In this document: piece by piece, positions 21,384-33,700 of the stretch | Numbering within the stretch: position 1 is the stretch's first letter | Layout: each line of letters opens with the position of its first letter | Source: Melastoma dodecandrum | Taxonomy: Eukaryota; Streptophyta; Magnoliopsida; Myrtales; Melastomataceae | DNA: 64,000 nucleotides | Assembly: GCA_029817715.1 (NCBI GenBank) | Contig: JARUPY010000443.1 | Span: 1 to 64,000 of the forward strand | Direction: 5' to 3' | Position numbers and translations under genes: made by a program | The notes under the pieces: model-generated | Told to the model about the DNA's origin: nothing | The model's input: the letters and a program-made list of their open reading frames with translations, nothing else | Databases searched by the model: none

Positions 21384-24300
21384 AATGGAAGGTGAAATAC
21401 TATCAGAGAAGCTGGGGGATATGAAGATTCAGAATGACAAAAAAGTCGACAATGAGCAGACGACTGTTGAACATGTCAATGTCATCCAAGTGAATATTGG
21501 GCTCGGCCATAGGCATCGACCTCACATGTAGGTACCGTACTTTCGAGCTCCAGTGGTGCCAATGCCGACCAGGACGCCTCAAAGGGTCGAAGCACCCCCC
21601 TCCGAACAGACGTGTGGATTCTCCTACTACGAGCGAAGAAGTGGAAGAGAAGAGCGGGACATAAGAGTCCGAAGAAGAAGTCTGTATGATGGAAGTGTCG
21701 ATCCCTGCCGCGCGCAAGACATGCCTCTCGACGGGTGAAACTTTCTATCTTTACTTTTCTGCACTTAGATAGGTAGAGTCTAGGGTAGGTTACCTTGCTA
21801 CATTCTGATCGCAAACTAGCAAGGTTGTCTATATTTAACGCGACCCCTAGGTAGTACCTAGGGCGTTTGTGGGATTGGATCACTGATGATCAGAGCGAAT
21901 ATGAGGAAACGACGTTGGAACCGCTGAGTCCTGATCCCACAATATTTTCTTTTGGTAAAAAACGCATGCCTTATTATTAATTGTCGCATGAAACAATATT
22001 TCGAATAATTCATTCGAATGCATAATTCTAATTTCTTCTCCTTTTCTGGAACGGCGCTTCGGGAGCTCCCGAGAAAACCCCTGAACAGGATGGAAAAGCA
22101 ATAGATGACCCTAAATCCAAAGAAGGATACTATGGCTTGGAACAAGGTCTTCAACGACATGAAGAGTCGAAGGACATCACTCTGCAGAAGCCGGTTTCAA
22201 TCGACATCGGGAATCAAGATGACCCCAAGGAGTTGTTCATCGGCACAGATTTATCAAATGATGAAACTGAAGACATCATCAACTTGCTCAAGGAATTCTC
22301 TGACGTTTTTGCTTGTTCGTACACAGATATGCCGGGACTAGATTCAGAGATCGTGGAACACAAGATCCCTACAGATCCGTCAATTCATCCAATAAAGTAG
22401 AAGCAACGCCGGTAGAAGCCCGAATTAGCCCTTGCCATCAAGGAAGAAGTGGATAAGCTACTGAAAGTTAACTTTATTGAAGTGTCTACCTATCCACAAT
22501 GGGTTGCCAACATAGTCCCTGTCATCAAGAAGAATGGGAAGGTCCGAGTCTGCGTCGACTATCGCGACCTCAACAAAGCAAGACCCAAGGATGACTTTTC
22601 ACTCCCACACATCGATCTACTGGTGGACAATACTACTGGATTCAACAGATTCTCTCTCATGGATGGATTCTCCGGTTACAATCAAATTTGCATGGCCAAA
22701 GAAAACAAAGAGAAAACAACCTTCACGACGCCCTGGGGCACATTCTGTTATCGAGTAATGCCTTTTGGACTCAAGAATGCTGGGGCAACCTATCAACGTG
22801 CTATGGTCGTCTTGTTTCATGACATGATGCATCGCGAAATTGAAGTTTACATCGACGACATGATCGCCAAGTCCAAAGAAGGTGAAAACCACACTATCAT
22901 TCTCCGAAAGCTATTCAAACGATTTCGCAAGCACAAGCTGCGCCTCAACCCCACCAAATGCGTGTTTGGAGCAACTTCAGGCAAACTACTTGGTTTCGTT
23001 GTTAGTAACAAAGGCATTGAGATCGATCATGATAAAATCAAAGTGATTCGTGATCTCCCAGCTCCAAGGTCGGTCAAAGAGATCCGCGGCTTCATGGGTC
23101 GCGTTAACTACATCGGACGGTTCATCTCCAACCTAGCCGACACATGCAAACCACTATTCAAGAAACTAAGGAAGGATGTCAAATTTGAGTGGGATGATGA
23201 TTGTAAAGTCGCATTTGAACATATTAAGACGTATTTGACAGAACCACCAGTTCTTGTCCCGCCAAAGTTGGGGCATCCTCTCACGCTCTATCTCACCGTT
23301 AGTGAAAAATCATTTGGAGCCATGCTCGCCGAACAACTGCCAAGCGCCAAGGAGCACGCGATCTACTACCTCAGGAAGAAATTTATAGATTGTGAGTCAA
23401 GATATACAATTTCTGAGCGTACCTGTTGTGCACTCATTTGGGTCCTCCACCGACTCCGACAATATACTCTGCACTATGAGATCCTGTTAGTGTCCGAGAT
23501 TAATCCACTCAAATATCTCTTCGACAAGCCAACATTGATGGGAAGAGTCTCTAAATGGCAATTGCAGCTTGCCGAATTCGACATTCGATTTCACTTCACA
23601 AAGTCTGTCAAGGGGAGAACAATCGTAGATCATATCGCGGAGTATCCAGGAACGGATGATTCGTCTTTGGAAATTGGACTACCAGATGAGAACATCTTGC
23701 TCAGGGAACAAGAACCAAGATGGAAGATGTATTTTGACGGTACAGTTAATTCCTCAAGATCGGGAATAGGAGCTGTGGTAATCTCCCCAGATGGACAATA
23801 CTACCCAACGGCGGCCAAAGTCACCTTTCCCTGCACGAACAACATAGCAGAATATGAAGCGTGCATCCTCGGCCTACTTCGCGCACTCAACATGCGGGTT
23901 AAGCTCCTCGACGTTTATGGAGATTCGACACTCATCATCTCCCAAACAAATGGACCATGGCGCACGCGAGACCCAAAGCTCATTCCATATCAGGATTATC
24001 TATAAACACTAATAAGACAATTTACTCATATTGAATTTAATTATCTCCCGCGAACTGATAATCGATTTGCTGATGCTCTTGCAGTGCTCGCCTCAATGAT
24101 TTCGTTGGCTGGAGAAATGGACATCGAGCCTTTACGCATCAACATTGCTGATGATCCAAGCTGCATGCACATTGAGCCGAGTCAACCCGGAGATTCTCTA
24201 CCATGGTTCGCAGACATCAAGAATTATTTACAATCAGGAGGATTTCCCCAAAATAGCACAGGGAAAGAACGCAAGTTCATCCGGAGGATAACAAGAAGCT

Positions 24301-25504
24301 ATTTTCTAGACGGTGATACCTTATACAAGAAATCCTTCACGACGGCTCTCATGTGATGCGTCACCAAGCAGGAAGCTGAAGTCCTCATCGTCGAAGTCCA
24401 TGAAGGGGTTTGCGGACCACACATGAACGGATATGCTCTCGCCCAGAAGATAATGCGACAAGGATATTATTGGCTCACAATGGAAGCCGATTGCATTAAA
24501 TACGTCAAAGCATGTTACAAGTGTCAGATTTACAGCGACAAGGTACATGTACCTCCAACAAGACTTTACCCGTTATACGAACCATGGCCATTCTCAATGT
24601 GGGGCATGGATGTAATCGGGCCCATTAATCCCAAAGCATCCATCCAACGGGCACCGATGCTTGCTGGCCGCAATCGATTACTTCACCAAATGGATTGAAG
24701 CACAATCCTTCAGAGAAGTCACAGCAAACAACATCGTGCATTTCATGAGGACGAACATCATCGCCAGATATGGAGTTCCAGAACTATTAGTTACAGATAA
24801 TGGTTCAAACTTCAATAGCAAATTAATGGAATCCCTATGCGAGGAATTTCGAATCAACATCGCAACTCTTCACCACACCGTCCACAAATGAACAGTGCAG
24901 TCGAAGCCGCCAACAAAAATATGAAGAAGATTCTTCAGAAGACGGCAATTACGTATCGCGATTGGCACGAGAAGCTCCCTTTCGCATTACTCGCCTATAG
25001 AACGACAATGCGCACTTCGACTGGGGCAACTCCCTTCAAGCTCGTCTACGGCACTCAAGCAGTCATTCCGGCAGATGTCAAGTTGCCAACTCTTAGGATA
25101 TCATACCAAAGCAACATGACAGAAGAAGAGAAGGCCAATCATCAACTCGCTCACCTCGACTTCATTGATGAGAAACGACTTGCCGCAGCTCACCACATGC
25201 AATGCTACCAACAACGCATGTCTAGAGCATTCAACAAAAAGGTCAAGCCAATCATGTGACCTCGTTCTTAAAAGAATTCTACCGAATGTCAAGGATCCAC
25301 GTGGGACCGTTCGTCGTTAAGCACGCCTTCTCAGGAGGAGCAACCATCTTAGCAAGAATGGATGGAGGAGAACTGCCACAAGCAATTAATGCAGATGCTC
25401 TCCGACGCTATTGCACCCGAATGGTATCCAGATCTCAAATCAGACTTTTGAGACGATATTTGTCAGTTGAATTCTTTTACACCTCGAAGAATCACTCAGG
25501 ATAA
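21384..25504 (+). mobile_element. Ty3/gypsy retrotransposon, Tat lineage, decayed
   Basis: Retrotransposon relic. A short gag-like start (MEGEILSEKLGDMKI at 21384) is followed by a gap and then pol from ~22105. Seen in order: protease-RT linker; reverse transcriptase with LMDGFSGYNQ (~22660) and YIDDM (~22850); RNase H; a second RNase H-like domain beginning MYFDGTVNSSRSGIGAVV (~23727); integrase zinc finger with HEGVCGPH and CYKCQ (24396-24530); integrase core with its D (GMDVIGP), D (VTDNGSNF) and E (AVEAANKN); and a C-terminal GPFVVKHAFSGGA segment. The extra RNase H is the mark of the Tat/Ogre group. In-frame stops (near 22398, 22411, 24003, 24354) and frameshifts (~24650, ~24890) show it is dead. 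Confidence 0.92.
22449..24005 (+). pseudogene. Gypsy pol: reverse transcriptase and dual RNase H
   Basis: The longest open part of the element, 518 codons, ends at a TAA within the second RNase H domain. RT catalytic residues (LMD and YIDD) and the DYRDLNKA motif are intact. The first RNase H follows GFMGRVNYIGRF and the second starts at WKMYFDG. It has no own start: the true frame continues upstream through two TAG codons near 22400. Non-functional. Confidence 0.9.
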
Positions 25505-25564
25505 AGAACACTGACATCAGGGATAAGGAAGAAATACACAATCATTATTCTCCTCATTCAAGTT

Positions 25565-26060
25565 AAGCGAAATTACATGAACACATTTCGTTTACGTCCT
25601 TTGTCTCGTGGACAGGCACAAGAGCTCTTCACACGTATGGTGCAAAACTCCTATGACAAAGGCGAGGTGGTAGGGTGGCAAAACTTCAAGCCAAGGTCTT
25701 GTAGCCATTTCGTCAGACCTTCGATTCCATCGGACGAAGTTGCATTGATAAAATCACACAAAAAGGGAAGTGTCAAAACTCTACTTTACTTTTCTTACAA
25801 ATGAAGTTACACGAACAAACTTCATTCTTACTCTAACAGAAACAAGTTACAAGAATTTCCTTGTTTCTAGCCATCTGTTTGATAGGTACATAAACATCCT
25901 TACACAACAGACATCAAGCAAGAGTAACAATTTCGTCAAGCCTTCGATTTCATCGTGCGAAGATGCAACAATGAAATCATACAAAAAGGGAAGTATCAAA
26001 ACTCCACTTCACCTTTCATATAAATGAAGTTACATGAGCCAACTTCATTCTCACTTTAAG
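25565..26060. repeat. Degenerate ~230 bp tandem repeat 3' of gypsy pol
   Basis: The phrase (a)aagttaca(c/t)ga..caa(a)cttcatt recurs at about 25570, 25801 and 26024, with shared blocks in between (tcgtcaagccttcgattccatcg; aaaaagggaagtatcaaaactcca). That gives two diverged units of ~225-235 bp and a partial third. Tat-lineage elements commonly carry tandem repeats between pol and the 3' LTR, so I assign it to the same element. Confidence 0.7.
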
Positions 26061-26175
26061 AGCTCTAATATGATTGATCTCTTCTTATTAATAGTGGAGC
26101 AATATTGAGATTGTTCAAAGAAATAAAGTTCAACTACTAGTTGGCGTAAATAGGCTTTTATTAATGTTAAAGGTG
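26059..26175 (+). repeat. 117-bp dispersed repeat, copy A
   Basis: Nearly identical in reverse orientation to 42540-42656. It starts agagctctaatatgattgat and ends taatgttaaaggtg. No coding sense. It lies just after the gypsy 3' tandem repeats here, and in an intron-like position of the NSUN6-like pseudogene in the other copy. Confidence 0.85.
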
Positions 26176-26635
26176 AGGTTGTTCTTTTTATCGTATGGAA
26201 TTTGTAATTGCAGTGAACTGCACAGTTCTAATATCTTGATGTATTGTATATCTACAACCTGAAAATTAAGAACTTTTATGCAATCAACATTAGTGGTATT
26301 TAACACATCGATGTGGTAAGAGATACTCGCCCCCGGTGGTTGCTCTTTCATGCTACCTCTGAGATTGTGATTTCTGCTAAACTTGTTGACATTTGTGTAT
26401 TATTGTTCTTTATGGTTCATCCCCATTTGTTTCAGCTAAAAAAACTTATTTTTCTGAAGAGATCCTTCTTTTTCTGCCTTTTGAAGTACTATGATGTGTC
26501 TTAATGACTTGTGCTACTTTGAATGGCTATTCATGCTTATAGTTGCTAAATGTTTTGATAAATATTGATAGCATAATTTAATTATTCCTTCAATGGAAGT
26601 TGTAAGTGCATGAGATTGAGAATTTAGCTTCTGAG
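26176..26635. other. AT-rich gene-free stretch
   Basis: No recognisable coding sequence. It ends at the target site of a solo LTR. Confidence 0.5.
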
Positions 26636-26640
26636 CTTGG

Positions 26641-28106
26641 TGATAACTCTATGAAAGTAGAGTTATTTGGTACTCTTAATGGGGCTTTATATGGCTAGTT
26701 AGACGAGTTTATGTTAGAGTTTTACAAGTTTTTATCGTGAGTTTACTTCAGTTAAGTTTTAAGTTACTTTTGTTATTTTATTAAATTTTGAGCTTATTTT
26801 GAGAGTAATTGGAACCTAGTTGATGCATCTTAGATTTGTTTTGATTTGATATAGGTAAATGAAGAGAATCATAAGGTTAACAAGTGAAAATTGGACGAAA
26901 TTTGATAAAGTGCTGAAAAGTTACAAAGAGCAGAAGGACGCGTCCTTCAATCTCAAGGACGCAACCGTGAGGAACCAATAGACTACAGATAGTAGAAGGA
27001 CGCGTCCCTCAATTTCAAGGACGCGACCTTCGACAATCTGCACAAGATCTCGCCAAATCACTTGATTCATTCATTATTACAATTTGAAGAGAGAGAAGGC
27101 ATCAATTAGTTACTATTTTTATTATTCTTATGTTATTTTGGTATTTATTTATTTTCTTAGGCTTCTTACGATCTTGGAGAATATTCGGAAATCTTTAAAG
27201 GAATAATATATTCTCTAGGATAGCCTATGGAGGACACAGAGAGTTTTTCAGTTTTTGTTTTAGTTTTTTTAGACTTTTGCTCTGAGGAAAAAGGAGAGCT
27301 GCCGACTAGGGTTCAAGAGAAGATCTGGACGAGGCGACTACCAACTAGATCGGGAGATCGGGAGGCCGTTCCTTATCCATTTTTCTTGATTTCTTTATGT
27401 CGATGCTACTTTCTTCTGAACCTTGGATGTTTTCTTATTTTAGAATGAACTAATTTTCTTATCTAGGGTGCTAAATTTGCGAGACATTTCAAGGTGATTT
27501 TGAATGTGATTTATTTTAATTGAAAGTCTGACGTTCTTTGATGTGCTTGTGTGTTTATTTTTCTGAAATACGATTGGCGTCGGTTTTTGAAATAACTCGT
27601 ATTACCTTAGCATCGGGAGGTGTAAGATTAATTCGAGACGAAAATCAGAGAACGGGTTAATAGAAACTGGAGATAGGGATATCACAGTTGATATTAATTG
27701 GATTGACTATTGAGAGTAGATTAATAATGACCGTAGATAGGGATATCACGGTTAATGTTAATTGAATCGAATGCTAGGAGTTAATGGAATATAAATCGTA
27801 GGGATAAGTCTAATATATAGGAGAGCATGATTTAAATTCTCGGACAATTTTAGCTAAACGTTCAATTGATCCACGACAAGTTAAGTAAATTTAGTTGCCC
27901 TAGGCTTTCTTATTGATATTTTCTCGTGATCATTGCTTATTTTATTTTAGTAATTTTTGTTTAATCCATCTTTTATTCGATTAGTCTAGATAATATTTAG
28001 TGGTTTAATTGGTATTCAGGAACAATTAGTCCTCGTGGAAACGATATCTTACGTGCTATAATCGATTCGTGTGTATACTTATGCACAACACATTTTTAGT
28101 AGAACA
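26641..28106. mobile_element. Solo LTR with CTTGG target duplication
   Basis: A 1466 bp block starts TGATAACTCTATG, ends AGTAGAACA and is flanked on both sides by CTTGG (26636-26640 and 28107-28111). TG..CA ends with an exact 5-bp duplication are the marks of an LTR left after recombination. Near the start is a small hairpin (aactctatgaaagtagagtt), and around 26935-27035 two near-identical blocks with the palindrome aaggacgcgtcctt and relatives. No internal retroelement domain adjoins it. Confidence 0.85.
26935..27034. repeat. Short direct repeat with palindromic core inside solo LTR
   Basis: agaaggacgcgtccttcaatctcaaggacgc-type sequence occurs twice, at ~26932-26966 and ~26994-27028, each with the palindromic core ggacgcgtcc. 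Such cores in LTR U3 regions can be enhancer sites; no factor is implied. Confidence 0.55.
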
Positions 28107-28154
28107 CTTGGCCTGAATTGTATAACCACGTACAAATTGGATGCTCTTAAAGCA

Positions 28155-28305
28155 GTTAGGAAAAATACGCATTGAAGGATCCTGTCCTCTCCAATCTTGG
28201 TGAGTGTATACTTGTCGATGCTGCAGTTGACAAATTCAGTGGCACAGAAGGCCAATACGACTTCCTAGAGTTAACGACTAATAGTTATGACGAAATAATT
28301 GGTAG
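28155..28305 (+). pseudogene. Exon-like fragment of an unidentified gene
   Basis: Downstream of the solo LTR a plus-strand frame reads EKYALKDPVLSNLG, then ECILVDAAVDKFSGTEGQYD and FLELTTNSYDEIIG, ending at a consensus donor (attg|gtaggg). Composition and the donor suggest a real coding exon. The nearest upstream acceptor-like site is ttaaagcag at ~28155. I do not recognise the protein, and no adjoining exons were found, so it may be a relic of a gene broken by the LTR. Confidence 0.35.
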
Positions 28306-28871
28306 GGTTCTTTCTGAACTGTTCAAGTTGCTCATTGTCAAAATGATGTGGTTTTCTCATGGATTGATATATGTGTCATTTAGAGACATAGAGTTTGTCT
28401 ATTTGTAATGAATTTTATATGCTCATAGTTAGGTTAAAAATTGGAAGGCCTTGATTTTAGAACTGATGACTAGATCATATAACTAAATAAATATGATAGG
28501 GTCTGATATATTCTGATAAACAAACATCGGGTTGCGCTTACACCAGAAATTGTTGAACTTTCATTTGGGGCAGAGGTATATCCGTAAGTCAAGACCATCC
28601 CATTTTACAAATTTGGTGCCATCGCTTAAGTTACTCATTTTATACATTAGCAGTTCAAAATGGCGAGAGCAAGGAAGCATTTCATGTTAAACGTGTTTGG
28701 AAGATCACAGGAAGGATGAAGAATGATCCCGAAAGGAATTAGGAGAAGGGTGCAAGGGTGGAGAATTCTTGCTTTGACCATGTTCTTCTGGATGCTCCAT
28801 GCTCTGCTCCAGGACTGAGACCGTGACTGTGTTCTGGAGAGGTTTGGCAACTTTATCTACTTATATATGCT
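28306..28871. other. No gene recognised
   Basis: Intergenic or intronic AT-rich sequence with only short, unsupported frames. Confidence 0.45.
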
Positions 28872-29228
28872 TTATTCTTTCAGATATTTTGCTCTGGAGA
28901 TGTTGTAGCACGGGTTGAGGACGTCGATGGCCTTGACGAGCTGATAGTTCTTTATTTGACAGAGGAAGGCGTCCCTTATGATCTTGTAGGCTGGCTCGAC
29001 GAAGTAGCTGAGGGTGGCGCCGGAATCGATGATGGTGCCACCGGAAGCAAACTTCCATGTCTCTTTGGGGATGTCCAGCTGCTCCCCGCCCACCAGTATT
29101 GACTTGACCTGAACGTAGTAGAAGGTATCGACGGGACTCTCCTTTACGGGGACGAAGGACGTGAAGTTTATGCTCGGGTGACTCGGGAGGTCCTTGTCCT
29201 CACCGAAGATGAGCTTGCTGCTTAAGCA
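28872..29228 (-). pseudogene. Nepenthesin-type aspartic protease fragment (A1B)
   Basis: The minus strand carries the C-lobe start of a plant pepsin-like protease: SSKLIFGEDKDLPSHPSI, then DTFYYVQVKSILVGGE, the second active-site motif GGTIIDSGATLSYF and NPCYNIS. N- and C-terminal parts are missing. Its right end abuts the copia relic at ~29229, so the gene was cut there. It is a close relative of the fragment at 43960-44560. Confidence 0.85.
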
Positions 29229-30770
29229 GCTCAAGATTGATCAATGTGGCCGACATAATCAGAGTTCTGGGCACATATATGAAGGACGACCGGATCGTGC
29301 AGAAGATTTTGGTGTCGTTGCCAGAAAAGTTTGAAGTTATAATTGCCTCTCTGGAGAACACCAAGGATCTATCTGATATAAGGCTGACGGAGTTGTTGAG
29401 TGCATTGGAAGCTCAAGAACAAAGAAGGTTGATGAGAATGGAAGTTCCCGCAGAAGCCATGGAAGGAGCCTTACCAGCGAGGTCGCAGATGAGAGCTTCC
29501 AGAAGAGAAATGAAGCCATGGAGCCAACAGAAAGTGCATGCAGAAGGTTGAGGCAGTAACAATGGTCCTGCTGAACAGAGGCATCCTTCTAAGAATAGTT
29601 CTGCTTATCAAAGAGAGATGTTTAATCCTTACAAACACTGTGGAGGCATAAATCATCCACATTTCAAGTGCTCAAGGAGGCCAAATGTGAAGTGCAATAT
29701 TTGTCAAAAGTTCGGGCATATTGCAAGATTTTTTCAGGAGAAGGATTATCAGCGAAACGATACAAAAGGTGCTGCAAATAATGAGATAGAGTTGATGTTT
29801 ATAGCATCTTGTTTTGCTACAGGTATTACTCGTAGAAGTTGGTTGGTGCATAGTGGATGAACCCACCATATGTCGTACGATCAGAAGTCATTTGCATGTT
29901 TAGATCGAAGCTTTTGTGCTCAAGTGGAGATCGAAAATGGTGATTACATCGATGTTGAAGGAAGATGAAATGTAGTCGTTGATGGTTCAAAAGGTAGAAA
30001 GTTGATAAGTGATGCATTGTATGTACCTAAGATTGATCAGAATCTTTTGAGTATTAGTCAACTTGTGCTGGAGGGGTACAAAGTGATGTTTGAAGAAAGG
30101 TTCTGTTTGATAGCAGATTCTTCTGGGAATGAGATACTCAAGATTCAGACGAAAGACAAGAGCTTCTCTTTTGATCTTGTGTCACAGAATCAACAAGCTA
30201 TGGCGTTCCAAGTTAACGAAGTAGAACTTTGGCACAGAAGGCTGGGGCATTTCCACAGTAAGGGCATAGAGTTTCTGTAGAAGAATGATATGGCAGTTGG
30301 ATTTCCAATTCTACAGTAGAAGGATACATCTGACTATAGAACGTGTGTGCTTGGAAAGCAGACGAGGCTTCCTTTCGAGAGTTCAAGCTGGAGAGCTAGT
30401 GAGAAGCTACAGCTTATTCACACAGATGTTAAGTTCTTTGAAGAAGAGAAGTGGATCTGTTCGGACAGAGAATCAGAATCTGAGTATACTTGGCATACGT
30501 TAGAGAAGCCTGGTTTGAAGGAACAGAATGCTGAGGAGTAGAATGCTGAGGGACAGAACGTCGAGCAGCAACTCAGTTCTGAACAACAGGTTGATGTTAC
30601 TCCAATAAGAGGTACGAGATCACTAACTGATATTTACGAAAGATGTAATGTTGTTGTATTGGAACCTGCTAGTTTTGAGGATGCAAAGGAAGACAGAAGG
30701 TGGCTAGCTGCAATGCAAGAGGAGCTAGCTATGATTGAGAAGAATGAAATTTGGGAACTTGTGGATAGTT
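29229..30770 (+). mobile_element. Ty1/copia retrotransposon remnant with internal deletion
   Basis: Plus-strand pieces in order: gag (IVQKILVSLPEKFEVIIASL, UBN2 type, 29237-29551); zinc knuckle CNICQKFGHIARFF in which the last cysteine is phenylalanine; protease site read as HSG-stop-THHM instead of DSGCTHHM; YVPKIDQNLLSISQL; GAG-pre-integrase LWHRRLGHFHSKG; then GKQTRLPF and LIHTDV. The integrase core and most of RT are gone: the sequence jumps to the RT entry DRRWLAAMQEELAMIEKN and ends at ~30770 against a minus-strand gypsy. Many stops. Dead element. Confidence 0.88.
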
Positions 30771-33700
30771 CGATAATCCAAATAATCCCTCGCCGCATTT
30801 TGCCCGTGAATCCAAGTCCACTAGTCCCTGCTGGAGCTGGAATAGTGATCGGATAGATGATCCCTTGTCCTCTGATTCTGAGTCCTTGGCCCGGTTGATA
30901 CCCATGTAGAAGGAATTCCTTTGCGGCACTGATGTTGCTCCATGTCATCAAAGGATCCGATTTGTAGTTGCGCCTCACCATGTTAACCATCTCCAAGGTC
31001 TGTGTTGTTGACGGCTCTTCGGTTGGCTCTCCCACATATGGCATGTCAATTTCGTGGCAAAGCTCCATTGAATGTTTTCCCCGGACCGTGATGAGCTTGC
31101 CATCTGAGGAAAATCGAACCATCTGGTGTAGCGTCGAGGGAACTGCACCGGCCTGATGAATCCAAGGACGCCCAGCAACATGTTGAAGGACCCGCAGTTT
31201 CTAGAATCTGGAATTGGGTGGAGAAGAGGGTTGGCCCAACTTTGATTTCCAATGTAACTTCCCCATGGGCCTGCCGCTTCGCACCGTCAAATGCCCGAAT
31301 GGTTAAACTGGATTGAGGAAGCTTTTCCGGGTTGATGTCGAGCTTTTGAGCTACCGCCAACGGGATTATATTAACTCCTGACCCGCCGTCGATGAGAACC
31401 TTGGAGATGATGGTATCACGACACTTGAGCGTGATGAAGAGAGCATTGTTGTGATCCGGCCCCTATTCCGATAGATCATCTTTCGAGAAGGTAATTATGT
31501 TATTCGCCAGCATGCTGCTCATGTACGCATCTCACGCCGCGACTTCAACCTGCTCCGGCACATGTACCTCAGCTAGAAATTTCTCCAACACCTCCTTGTG
31601 CTTGTTGGAGGAATGGATGAGGTCGAATAGTGAGATCTGCGCTGGCTGTTTTCGGAGATGCTCGACTATATCGTAGTCACTTCCCTTCGCCGTATAAATC
31701 ACCTTGCGGATTTGCTCGTTCGAAGGTGCCTTGGGTTTCGAAGGTTCAGTTGGGGACGAGGCTTTAGGAGCCGGCACTACCATTCCGGAGCAGGTAATTA
31801 GTTCAACTTCTGGGCTGAGAGACGTGCAGGTGGGTCCCATCACGACCGGAATCCTTGGTTCTGTCGCAAGCGATGATTGTATCTGACACGCTTCAGATTG
31901 TGTTGATCCCAAAGGAACATAAACGTATGGCGTTCGTGGTTGCCGAAAAGGAACCAATGTAAATCCATCCGGCAAGATAGTTGGCTGAACACTTCTACTG
32001 GACTGGGGCGCACGACCTCTTCCTCGACCTCGGCTGCGGCCTCGACCTCGACCACGACCGGCGCTTATGACATTGACACGGCTTTGCGGTGCGTAATCAT
32101 ACATATGCACCTCTTCTTCCTATTCAGCTAAAATAGAGAAGAAATTAGCCCCGATATAATTCACGTGCCCAGGAAGAGGATTGCTCTTGACATTCGGGAC
32201 AGCTACAGGTGCAGAAAATGTGTTGGCTCCTTCATCCAACAAATTCTGAATTTTGAATTTCAGGGCAATACAATCCTTGGTGTCGTGCCCCGTTGCTCCC
32301 AAGTGGTACTGACAAACCGCCTTGGGGTTGTATCCGAACGATGAAGGGTTGGTTGTTTTGGCTTCAACGGGTTTGATGAAACCCATGTCCCTCGATCGAA
32401 CAAACATGACATCCAGGGGATCAGGCGTTGGGGTCAAGTCCTCCAACCTTCGTCGTGGACGCTCCATTTGTGCAGGCCTTGGCTACTGTTGCCCACCATG
32501 TTGACGGGGGGTCTGAAACGAGTTGCTGCCGGGGCTGGGGACCTAAGCGCGGCTGCAACGTACGTCCTTGGCGCGTACGAGGTCGGGGGTGGTTTTGCCC
32601 TCATCGATTGTCTATTCTGCTCAGCGGTCGCAATAAGCTCGTTGGGCCTGGGTTTCATTGCCGATTTTGTAGAAGGGGAAGGGATTAGCCCTTCTCGGTT
32701 TACTCCGTCAAGCTTGTCCGCATTGATGACTGCCTGGGCGAAGGTGGAGAATGTCTGTCCAATCATGTAGGGCATGTACTCACGTGGGAGCAGCTAGAGG
32801 AATTCATCGATGAGCTCCCTCTCCGTAAGCGCCAGTTTTATCTGTGATGCGATATTCCTAAACCGGTAGGCAAACTGCTTAACGTCTTCGGTGCGCTACC
32901 TCTTCAATTTCCGCAAATCCGAGATCGTAGGCGCCATCTCCACATTGAAGCTGTAGTAGTTGAGGAAGTCAAGGGTCAGGTCATTGAACGTCGCGTACTA
33001 GCTAACATCCTTGGTGTAGTACTAGTGTAGCGCTGATTCCGTCAAACTCTCTTGGAACATGGCGATGCGGAATTTATCGTTTACCGGATATACTGTCATC
33101 TTGTGGCAGAAGTGCTTGAAATATAGTTCTGGGCAGCCGTTCCCGCGGAACTTCTAAAATTCTGGCATTTTGAACTTTGGCGGGACTTGTATTTGAGGGA
33201 TCTTGTAGTTGGCGTATTCCCAATTGTGTGCCCGATTCCCCTGAATGGTGTTCAAGCGCTCTTCTAACTTTGCCATGCGGCGAGCCTCCTCCTGCTGCAT
33301 TGAGGCAATCCTAGCCTCGAGCCTTGTCTCAAAAGCGCTGGCCTGTTGTTGTTCACACAATAATTCGTCGACGATTGTCGCGTTCGGGTTCGTGGGCTTG
33401 GCAAGGCTGGTTCCACATGCGGAACTGAAGGGGTAGCAATTGGCGGAGGAATTTTGAAGATAGGAGGTGTAGAGGCTGTTTGATGATAGGGAGTTGGCCC
33501 AGGTGTTTGTATTTGGATGTGGGGAGTTTGTCCGAACAGCATTGGTGGATAGGGAGTTGGTCCTTGGGATGTTGGCTGAGGGTAGTATGAAGGCAGATAT
33601 GGCTGAGGCATGGGAATGGAAATGGATGGCCCACTCATGTACGGGTTAGGTAAGGTGCAACACTTGTGGAGGTAGTGGATCCGGGCATTACCGGGTTATA

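Noticed and set aside
25565..26060. CRISPR-like or satellite array
   Set aside because: Units are ~230 bp, diverged and only two to three; the context is a plant retrotransposon 3' region.
29237..29551. Copia gag frame as a host gene
   Set aside because: It continues into a defective zinc knuckle, protease and pre-integrase region, so it is a retroelement relic.
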